A stretch of 22,682 nucleotides of DNA from NCBI GenBank assembly GCA_002420085.1, contig DIHI01000159.1, positions 2,145 through 24,826 on the forward strand. The letters run 5' to 3'. Below the pieces are notes generated by a model that did no database searches, was not told the origin of the DNA, and worked only from the letters and a program-made list of their open reading frames with translations. Shown here piece by piece: positions 16,649-22,682 of the stretch. Made by a program: the position numbers and the translations under genes. This DNA comes from Lysobacterales bacterium UBA5700 (lineage in GTDB: Bacteria > Pseudomonadota > Gammaproteobacteria > Xanthomonadales > Xanthomonadaceae). Positions within the stretch are counted from its first letter, which is position 1; every line of letters begins with the position of its first letter.

Positions 16649-17754
16649 GTCACGCGCTCCGGGGTGGCCTCGGGTTCGGCGCGTCGGGTCGCCGAGCCGG
16701 CGGCGCGCTGTTCGCGCTCCTCGCGCTCTTCGGCTTCGATCAGTTCCTTTAGCAGGCGCCGGGCGGCGACCGGGGTGGCGTCATCGGCGATGTAGACCGG
16801 TCGCATCGACTCCAGGTCGGTCGTGCCCATCAATCGAAGCTGATCCTCGATCATGGTCTTGTCCTGAACCATCAGGGCGAGTTCGGCCGAGGCGCGCATG
16901 GCATGGTCGAGCGCCTCGATCTGCAAGCCGAAGGTGCGCGAAACGCTCCAGAACATGCGGGTGCGGGTCTCGGAAATCGGTGTCAGCAGATTGCCGGCGA
17001 AGATGCTGGTGTAGTGGGTGTCCTCGGTGTCGGCCTGGACGTAGCGGATGATGATGACGATGTAGCCCGGTGGATCCCAGCGCACGTTCTGCTGCTTGTC
17101 CACCTTGATCCCGACCAGGGCCGGATTGAAACGCTGGAAGTCGCTGCCCGCTTCGATGCCGTCGTTGAAGCGCTTGCACCACAGGGTATTGCCGATCCGC
17201 TCGCGCACGACCCGTTCGTTGCGGACATTGTCCAGACCGGCGCCCAATGTGCCGGCATGGGTGAAGGTGACGTGGGTGAGATCGAGGGCGTTGTCGTTGA
17301 CCATCTCGTAGTGGTTTTCGATGTCGAAAACACCACGGATGGTTCGATAGTTGTCGGTGTCGGAGATGAAGTGATAGTCGGGCAGGGCATTCGGGTCCGG
17401 CTCCTTCTCGCCCATCCAGACCCAGATTGCGCCGTACTGCTCGATCACCGGATAAGAGCGCACCCTGGCATTACGCGGGATCGGGCCATTGCCATGCGGG
17501 TGCGGGTTGTGGACGCACTGGCCGTTGGCGTCGAATTGCAGGCCGTGATACGGACATTCCACCCGGTCGCCGCACAGCCGACCCTTGTGCAGCGGGGCAT
17601 AGCGGTGCGGACAGATGTCGGACAGGGCGACTGCGCGACCATTTTCCTCGCGATACAGCAGGATCGGTCGATCGAGGATCTCCCGCATCATCAGATGCCG
17701 CCCGACTTCGTAGTCCCAGGCGGCGACGTACCAGGTGTTCTTGAGGTGTTTCAT
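16645..17754 (-). CDS. Rieske non-heme iron oxygenase, VanA-like (second of a tandem pair)
   Basis: A 369-residue oxygenase alpha subunit. The Rieske 2Fe-2S site C-x-H-x16-C-x2-H is at C48, H50, C67 and H70 (CPHRYAPLHKGRLCGDRVEC), and the mononuclear iron motif D-x3-D-x2-H-x4-H at D154, D158, H161 and H166 (NDNALDLTHVTFTH). This is the single-component VanA/toluenesulfonate-monooxygenase type that demethylates or hydroxylates small or lipidic substrates in the cytoplasm. AAGGA lies seven bases before the ATG. It is clearly paralogous to the gene just upstream, with metal sites at identical residue numbers, but has its own charged C-terminal tail (about residues 340-369). No reductase gene is adjacent; the cluster ferredoxin is the probable donor. 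Confidence 0.93.
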   Translation of the reverse strand: MKHLKNTWYVAAWDYEVGRHLMMREILDRPILLYREENGRAVALSDICPHRYAPLHKGRLCGDRVECPYHGLQFDANGQCVHNPHPHGNGPIPRNARVRSYPVIEQYGAIWVWMGEKEPDPNALPDYHFISDTDNYRTIRGVFDIENHYEMVNDNALDLTHVTFTHAGTLGAGLDNVRNERVVRERIGNTLWCKRFNDGIEAGSDFQRFNPALVGIKVDKQQNVRWDPPGYIVIIIRYVQADTEDTHYTSIFAGNLLTPISETRTRMFWSVSRTFGLQIEALDHAMRASAELALMVQDKTMIEDQLRLMGTTDLESMRPVYIADDATPVAARRLLKELIEAEEREEREQRAAGSATRRAEPEATPERVT

Positions 17755-17780
17755 GGCGGGCTTCCTTGGCGGTCACCGGT

Positions 17781-17814
17781 CTGCCGACACCGATGCGATG
17801 TCCGGTGTCGGCAG
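17781..17814 (-). repeat. Perfect 12-bp inverted repeat between the two Rieske genes
   Basis: ctgccgacaccg at 17781-17792 and its exact complement cggtgtcggcag at 17803-17814 enclose a ten-base loop in the 79-base gap between the tandem oxygenase genes. There is no T-run, so it looks like a processing or stability hairpin or an attenuator that could lower expression of the ten or so genes downstream relative to the first oxygenase. Confidence 0.7.
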
Positions 17815-17833
17815 CGGATTCGATGCGGCGCGA

Positions 17834-18922
17834 TCAGGCGGTGGCTTCGGTCTCGACCTCGTGGGCCTGACTGGCGATCTCGGCCAGTTCGGCCTGCTCC
17901 TGGGCGATCATCCGTTGCAGTGCCCGGCGCACCCGGGTCGGGGTGATGTCACCGGGCAGTGCCGCCAGCTTCAGGCTGAACAGATCTGAGGTGCCCATGT
18001 TGCGGTACTGGGCTTCGATGATGTCGACATCCTCACCTTCCAGCCCGACCCGCGCCGCCTTGCGCATGATCTCGTCGAGCGGATCGTTATCGAGGCCGAA
18101 GTTGCGCGCCAGACTCCAGAACTGCCAGGTGTGGCCTTCCCGTGCCGGGGTCAGCATGGTGGCGATGTGCAGGTTGGTCAGGTGCTCGCGGTCGGTGCCG
18201 CTCTTCCAGTAGTTGGGCATGATCGCCACATGGCTGGGGGCATTCCAGCGCACATAGTTGGTCTTGTCGCACTTGAACTCTGCCAGGATCGGGTTGAAGC
18301 GCATGAAGTCCGGGCTGGGTGCGATGCCGTTGCTCCAGCGCTTGCACCAGTAGGTGTCACCCTCGTTGACGTCCTCGACGTTCTCGACTTCGAGGTCTTT
18401 CTTCGACACCCCGAGGCCGCCTTCGTGCAGGTACGGCAGGTGGGTCAGGTCGAGGACGTTGTCGACGATCAGTTCGTAATACGCCTTGACCTCGCACAGG
18501 CCATGGATCTCGCGGTAGGTTTCCGGCTGTTCGAGCCAGCCGTAGTCGGGCAGCAGGGCCGGGTCGGGGGTCTTCCAGCCCATCCAGATCCAGATCACGC
18601 CGTAGCGTTCGATGGTCGGGTAGGTCTTCAGGCGGGCGCGCGGCGGGATCTTGCCGCAGCCGTGCGGATGCGGGTTGCGGACGCAGGCGCCGCTGCCATC
18701 GAACTGGAGCCCGTGGTACGGGCACTCGACCACATCGCCGATCAGGCGGCCCTTGGCGAGTGGTGCGAAGCGGTGCGGACAGACATTGGAGACCGCCGCG
18801 ATCGAGCCATCCTCGCGGCGGAACAACAGAACCTGCTCTTCGAGAATCTCCCGCGAGAACAGGTTACGTGACACTTCATCGGCCCAGGCGGCCGCGTACC
18901 AGGTATTGCGCAGATAGTTCAT
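17834..18922 (-). CDS. Rieske non-heme iron oxygenase, VanA-like (first of a tandem pair, first gene of the cluster)
   Basis: A 362-residue protein starting at ATG 18922 (MNYLRNTWYAAAW), which aligns with the N terminus of its neighbour; the upstream in-frame extension to 18976 is not supported. Rieske ligands are C48, H50, C67 and H70 (CPHRFAPLAKGRLIGDVVEC). The mononuclear iron site is D154, D158, H161 and H166 (VDNVLDLTHLPYLHEGG). Both paralogues share NPHPHG and the WMG-x-K-x-PDP stretch in the N-terminal 120 residues and diverge in the C-terminal substrate-binding half, implying successive or alternative substrates. Only a weak ribosome site is seen. About 640 bases without a recognisable gene lie upstream, so the cluster promoter should be there. 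Confidence 0.93.
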   Translation of the reverse strand: MNYLRNTWYAAAWADEVSRNLFSREILEEQVLLFRREDGSIAAVSNVCPHRFAPLAKGRLIGDVVECPYHGLQFDGSGACVRNPHPHGCGKIPPRARLKTYPTIERYGVIWIWMGWKTPDPALLPDYGWLEQPETYREIHGLCEVKAYYELIVDNVLDLTHLPYLHEGGLGVSKKDLEVENVEDVNEGDTYWCKRWSNGIAPSPDFMRFNPILAEFKCDKTNYVRWNAPSHVAIMPNYWKSGTDREHLTNLHIATMLTPAREGHTWQFWSLARNFGLDNDPLDEIMRKAARVGLEGEDVDIIEAQYRNMGTSDLFSLKLAALPGDITPTRVRRALQRMIAQEQAELAEIASQAHEVETEATA

Positions 18923-19563
18923 GGTCGAGTCCGATTCGCTGCGGGCATCCGCGATGGCCGGAACCAGGCGACGCACGGCTGAGCGGTGCCGAGGCTGGCC
19001 GGAGGGTCGAGGACGGGTTCTGGGGTGATGTCCGCCTGACCGCCGGATGCAAGGCAGGCGGTGCGGGTTGGCGGGGTGTTCGAGGTGGGGCGGGGTGCCG
19101 GCCGAGCGGACAGTACGACGCGACGGCGTAACGGGTCTCCCCAGGCCCGTTGTCCTCCGCGCCTCATCGCTGCGGTCGAATGCTCCGCGAGCGCGCTATC
19201 CATGTTCGGCCAGCCTCCCCCTTTTCCGGCAGCGCTCAAGCGCCTGCGGCTGCCGTTGCGGTGGTCGCGATCGGCAGCAGTTCCATTTCCCCGGTCGGAC
19301 CGTACCAATGCGTATAGAATGCGTCAACGGATCATGTCACACAGACTTGTTTTATTCATATGCGATTCAGAAAATAGCGATTTTTGCCGCTCCAGATAGC
19401 CAAGCGTTTGATTCAAAATGCCTCAAAGTAGTGAGTAATAATCACGTTTCGGGTCTGTGGGGGTGCTCTCGGGTCCGCCCGGACGAGGGCGAATCGGGTC
19501 TTGTGTGAGCCTGCGTGGGTTCCCGGTGCGGCGTTGCAGGCGTGTGCGGATGTGCGGCGGACG
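18923..19563. other. Non-coding leader region of the oxidative cluster with an AT-rich island
   Basis: No protein in any frame resembles a known family. The part from about 19305 to 19445 is conspicuously AT-rich compared with the GC-rich surroundings. It contains a perfect 11-base palindrome tttgattcaaa (19407-19417) and an imperfect one, gtgagtaataatcac (19431-19445), both possible operators. The rest (18923-19300) is GC-rich, with one modest hairpin, aacgggtct / aggcccgtt, at 19130-19151. It is the best place for promoter and operator of the cluster. Confidence 0.5.
19299..19327 (-). promoter_or_regulatory. Candidate sigma-70-type promoter for the oxidative cluster
   Basis: On the minus strand TTGACG (19327-19322) is followed after 17 bases by TACGGT (19304-19299). 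The -35 element matches consensus at five of six positions, the -10 at three including the key first A/T pair and final T. It would leave a leader of about 370 bases before the first Rieske gene. An alternative pair GTGACA / TATACG with 18-base spacing overlaps it. Confidence 0.3.
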
Positions 19564-19960
19564 TCAGCGCTCGTGTCGCCAGCGCAGGGTTGCCGATTGT
19601 TCCAGCCCGGACTCGATCTCGACATCGAGACGATCGCGCAGCCGGTATTCCAGGCCGACCGTTCGGCATCCAGTCCGAGCCGACTCTGCCAGAGCGATGG
19701 TCGGCCTCACGCTCGGCGCGTCGGATCAGGAAGGCGAGACGGGCCGGCGACAGATCGGCTCGCTGCGACTCGTTGAGCCGTGACAGGGTGAGTGCGCGCC
19801 GGACGGCCTCGGCCATCGGTGCGGCCAGACCCTCGACGCGCACCGATTCGAGCGTGGCGGCGATGCTGTGTGCCGGCAGTGCGAGCGCCAGCACGAGCGC
19901 CAGTGACGGCCACGCCGGTCGGATCGATCGCCACCGTTGCGACGGACGGACATCGAACAT
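19564..19960 (-). pseudogene. Deletion scar: tamA-like 5' end joined to a tamB-like 3' end
   Basis: From ATG 19960 the frame encodes a signal peptide (residues about 15-34, PAWPSLALVLALALPAHSIA) and the start of a POTRA-like domain (TLESVRVEGLAAPMAEAVRR, then SPARLAFLIRRAEREA to residue 86, about 19703), as in TamA. The expected next piece (about GYY and the rest of the POTRAs and barrel) is missing. Past that point a different frame, ending at stop 19566-19564, reads VGLEYRLRDRLDVEIESGLE, then QSATLRWRHER, the beta-strand ending expected for TamB. The two pieces are out of frame; the first frame drifts on without family resemblance to a stop at 19442. TamA/TamB are usually adjacent, so one internal deletion plus a small indel explains the arrangement. 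The family calls are by eye. Confidence 0.5.
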
Positions 19961-20115
19961 CGGTTCAGGATAGCCGGTCGGTGTTAATGGCCAGTGAGCC
20001 TGCCAGTGAGCCGGGCCCTGCGGCCGGGTCGGGCCGATCCCGGCACCTACGCCGGATGGTCGGGCGCACATGCCGAACGGCGGCTGCGGCGCTCGGGCGA
20101 GCGCCGGGTCGGCAA

Positions 20116-22191
20116 TCACTCGGCGGCGGACAGCCGGCCGATGTCGGCGACCGCATGGAAGCGCAGGGCCAGACGTTTCAGGATCGCCAGTCGGTTCTCC
20201 CGCAGTGCCGGATCCTCGGCCATCACCATCACCTGGTCGAAGAACGCATCGACCGGCACCCGCAGCCAGGCCAAGCGGGTCAGGACCGCCACGTAGTCAC
20301 GCTGCTGGAGCGGAGCATCGGTCTCGCGCAGGGCCGACTCCACCGATTCCGCCAGGGCCAACTCGGCCGGCTCGACCAGTCGGGAGCGGGAAATCCGATC
20401 CGGAATCTCGCCCTCGGCCTTGCGCAGGATATTGCCGATGCGCTTGTTGGCGGCCGCCAGTGCCGCCGCTTCGGGCAGGGTCAGGAACCGTTCGACCGCC
20501 TGCAAGCGGTCGGCGAAGTCGCTCAGTGAGGGTGGCCGCGCCGCTGCCACCGCCTCGAAGCGATCGGCCGATACGCCGCGCTCGGCGTAGTAGCCGCGCA
20601 GGCGGTCGATCACGAAGTCGTACAGTTCATCCGGGTCGGCATGCAGGCCGACGTCAAGCACGGCGGCTTCCGCCAGGGCGGCCCGAAGATCGATGTCCAG
20701 GCGGCCTTCGATCAGGGTGCGGGCCAGGCCGAGCGCGGCGCGGCGCAGGGCGAAAGGATCCTTGTTGCCGGTCGGCTTGAGCCCGGCCGCGAAGCCGCCG
20801 GCCAGGGTGTCCAGCCGTTCGGCGACGGCCAGCACCTGACCGATCCGGGATTCCGCAATGGCCTCGCCAGCGAAGCGCGGGCGGTAGGCTTCGTCGATCG
20901 CTCGTGCGACCGAGGCCGGCTCGCCCGCAGCGGTCGCATAGTAGCGGCCGGCGATGCCCTGCAATTCTGGAAACTCGTTGACCAGGCGTGATTGCAGATC
21001 GGCCTTGGACAGTGCAGCCGCACGGGCGGCAGTGACCGCATCGATGCCGGCGGCGCGCGCGACGTGTTCGGCCAGGCGGACGGTGCGCGCCACCTTGTCG
21101 GCAAGCGTGCCCAGTTTCTGCTGGTAGGTGACGGTCGCCAGGCCGGCATTCATCGACGACAGTCCCTGCTTGCGATCCTCCTCGAAGAAGAACCGCGCGT
21201 CGGCGAAACGCGGTCGGATCACCCGTTCATAGCCGATGCGGACATGTTCGGGCTGGCGGGAGTCGATATTGGCGATGCCGACGAAGGCCGAGGTCAGCCG
21301 GCCGTCGCCGTCGAGTACCGGGAAGAATTTCTGATTCGCCTCCATGGTCGCGATCAGGGCTTCGGGCGGCACGTCCAGGAACTCCGGCTCGAAGCCGCAC
21401 AGGATCGCCTTCGGCCACTCGGTGAGGCAATTGACCTCTTCCAGCACGCCCGGATCGATCCGGGCACGGCCGCCGGCCTGGGCGGCGGCGCGCTCGACCT
21501 CGGTGCGGATCGTCTGCCGGCGCTGCTCCGGATCGGCCAGCACGCAGGCTTGCCGCAGCGCCTCGACATAGTCGTCGGCGTGTCCGATCCAGACCGATTT
21601 GGGGTGATGGAAGCGATGGCCCCGGCTCATCCGGTTGCTTCGGATGCCGAACAGTTCCATGTCGATCACCCGATCGCCGAGCAGCACCAGCAGCCAGTGC
21701 AACGGCCGAGCGAAGCCGAAGTCGTGGTCGCCCCAGCGCATCGGCTTGGGGATCGGCAACGATTTGACCGCCTCGTGGAGAATCTCGGGCACCAGGCTGG
21801 CGGTGGCTGCACCGGGGCTGGTCTGGCGGAACACGAACCAGGCGCCCTTGTCGGTCTCGACCGTCTCCAGTCGTTTCGGCTCAACCCCGCAACTGGCCGC
21901 AAAGCCCAGTAATGCCTTGCTGGGTGTGCCGTCCGGGCCATGGCCGGCGGCCACCGCCGGGCCGCGACGCTCGGTGTGCTGGGTTGGCTGCTCGCTGGCG
22001 ACCGCCCGGATCGCGACCGCCAGCCGGCGCGGCCCGTACAGCGCGCGTGACTCGGCACGGTCGAATTCGATCTGACGGCGATCGAGGCTGGCACAGATGC
22101 CCTCGAAAAATGCCTGCGCCAGACCGGGGAGGGCTTTGACCGGAAGTTCCTCGGTGCCCAGTTCGATCAGCAGCGAGTGTCGGCCGGCCAT
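20116..22191 (-). CDS. glyS: Glycyl-tRNA synthetase beta subunit
   Basis: A 691-residue protein, the usual length for GlyS. The start at ATG 22191 gives [20 protein letters not shown], whose LLIELGTEELP is the family N-terminal hallmark; an extension to 22374 would overlap glyQ. Further landmarks are MRWGDHDFGFARPLHWLLVL, EANQKFFPVLDGDGRLTSAF, GKPTGNKDPF-like LKPTGNKDPFALRRAALGLA and, near the C-terminal anticodon-binding domain, ANKRIGNIL. With GlyQ it forms the alpha2beta2 enzyme that charges tRNA(Gly). The start overlaps the glyQ stop by one base (TGATG), so the two subunits are coupled. Confidence 0.97.
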   Translation of the reverse strand: MAGRHSLLIELGTEELPVKALPGLAQAFFEGICASLDRRQIEFDRAESRALYGPRRLAVAIRAVASEQPTQHTERRGPAVAAGHGPDGTPSKALLGFAASCGVEPKRLETVETDKGAWFVFRQTSPGAATASLVPEILHEAVKSLPIPKPMRWGDHDFGFARPLHWLLVLLGDRVIDMELFGIRSNRMSRGHRFHHPKSVWIGHADDYVEALRQACVLADPEQRRQTIRTEVERAAAQAGGRARIDPGVLEEVNCLTEWPKAILCGFEPEFLDVPPEALIATMEANQKFFPVLDGDGRLTSAFVGIANIDSRQPEHVRIGYERVIRPRFADARFFFEEDRKQGLSSMNAGLATVTYQQKLGTLADKVARTVRLAEHVARAAGIDAVTAARAAALSKADLQSRLVNEFPELQGIAGRYYATAAGEPASVARAIDEAYRPRFAGEAIAESRIGQVLAVAERLDTLAGGFAAGLKPTGNKDPFALRRAALGLARTLIEGRLDIDLRAALAEAAVLDVGLHADPDELYDFVIDRLRGYYAERGVSADRFEAVAAARPPSLSDFADRLQAVERFLTLPEAAALAAANKRIGNILRKAEGEIPDRISRSRLVEPAELALAESVESALRETDAPLQQRDYVAVLTRLAWLRVPVDAFFDQVMVMAEDPALRENRLAILKRLALRFHAVADIGRLSAAE

Positions 22192-22682
22192 CACGCGGCC
22201 TCCTGTGCGATCGACGGCCGGCAGCCGGGGAACCCGAGTTTCTCGCGCTGGCTGTAATAGCACTCGGCCACCGTCCGCGACAGGGTGCGCACGCGCAGAA
22301 TGTAGCGCTGGCGCTCGGTCACCGAGATCGCCCGGCGGGCGTCGAGCAGATTGAAGCTGTGGCTGGCTTTGCACACCTGCTCGTAGGCCGGCAACGGCAG
22401 TGCCCGCTCGATCAGGCGGTTGGCTTCGGCTTCGCAGGCATCGAAGCGGTGGAACAGTTCGGCCACGTCGGCATGCTCGAAGTTGTAGGCCGACTGCTCG
22501 ACTTCGTTCTGGTGGTAGACGTCGCGGTAGTGGACCGGTCCCTGCGGACCGTGGGTCCAGAGCAGGTCGAACACGTTGTCAACGTCCTGGAGATACATCG
22601 CCAGGCGTTCCAACCCGTAGGTGATCTCGCCCAGGACGGGCCGGCATTCGAGTCCACCGGCCTGCTGGAAGTAGGTGAACTG
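22191..22682 (-). CDS. glyQ: Glycyl-tRNA synthetase alpha subunit, C-terminal part (runs off the window)
   Basis: The last 163 residues are present; the N-terminal catalytic half lies beyond the right edge. The visible part begins [20 protein letters not shown] and continues with [49 protein letters not shown] and [20 protein letters not shown], all typical of the class II GlyQ subunit, which is about 300 residues long. Its stop codon overlaps the glyS start. Confidence 0.97.
   Translation of the reverse strand, partial: QFTYFQQAGGLECRPVLGEITYGLERLAMYLQDVDNVFDLLWTHGPQGPVHYRDVYHQNEVEQSAYNFEHADVAELFHRFDACEAEANRLIERALPLPAYEQVCKASHSFNLLDARRAISVTERQRYILRVRTLSRTVAECYYSQREKLGFPGCRPSIAQEAA

Noticed and set aside
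10786..16795. Several 400-560 codon plus-strand open frames antisense to the FAAL/desaturase region
   Set aside because: All mirror real minus-strand genes, share the same biased composition, and lack start sites or domains.
18919..19308. Possible minus-strand gene just upstream of the first Rieske gene
   Set aside because: Pro/Arg/Ala-rich sequence without motifs or ribosome site; it overlaps the Rieske start and the candidate promoter.
19047..19508. Possible small plus-strand gene in the gap upstream of the cluster
   Set aside because: The translation changes character abruptly where the DNA becomes AT-rich, resembles nothing, and has no ribosome site.
19442..19960. An intact 172-residue novel protein spanning the tam-like scar
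   Set aside because: After residue 86 the frame becomes Arg/Ser/Pro/His-rich drift while a different frame carries the structured TamB-like ending, so a broken remnant fits better.

Overview
The window is a GC-rich stretch of a bacterial chromosome, most likely from a gammaproteobacterium, possibly near the Xanthomonadales/Wenzhouxiangella-type lineages. That placement is inferred from gene content: two-subunit glycyl-tRNA synthetase genes, a DcaP-type porin, an LpxO-type lipid A hydroxylase, a TamA/TamB-like remnant, and an acs / DUF4212 / SSS-symporter acetate module. No tRNA, rRNA, insertion sequence or CRISPR array was recognised.

Layout. (1) Positions 1-4104 hold an acetate/carboxylate uptake module: the 5' end of acs on the minus strand, a divergent intergenic region with repeated TTGGTCG boxes, then a plus-strand operon of DcaP-like porin, DUF4212 small membrane protein and SSS symporter, closed by a clear intrinsic terminator. 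(2) Positions 4151-7185 (minus strand) hold an LpxO-like hydroxylase, tyrS, and a LuxR-type response regulator resembling those that control acs/actP. (3) Positions 7269-18922 hold a 12-gene minus-strand cluster, mostly linked by 1-28 nt overlaps. In transcription order it is Rieske oxygenase, second Rieske oxygenase, membrane fatty-acid desaturase, DUF4442 hotdog protein, alpha/beta hydrolase, fatty acyl-AMP ligase (FAAL), acyl carrier protein (ACP), a leaderless ABC_sub_bind-like protein, hotdog thioesterase, acyl-CoA-oxidase-like flavoprotein, AurF-like diiron oxygenase and 2Fe-2S ferredoxin. (4) Positions 18923-19563 hold no recognisable gene but include an AT-rich island with candidate control sites. 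(5) Positions 19564-19960 look like a deletion scar joining the start of a tamA-like gene to the end of a tamB-like gene. (6) Positions 20116-22682 hold glyS and the 3' half of glyQ.

The 12-gene cluster is the most interesting part. It looks like a compact, undescribed pathway that activates a fatty acid, loads it on a dedicated ACP, oxidises it with up to five redox enzymes (two Rieske, one desaturase, one acyl-CoA-oxidase-like flavoenzyme, one AurF-like diiron enzyme) served by one ferredoxin, and releases it with one or more of three candidate hydrolases. There is no ketosynthase, NRPS, phosphopantetheinyl transferase or ferredoxin reductase within it, so the chain is probably modified rather than extended. 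The FAAL + desaturase + ACP core recalls alkyne/polyyne loading modules, but the Rieske pair, acyl-CoA oxidase and AurF-like enzyme do not belong to that known logic. The product cannot be read from the sequence.
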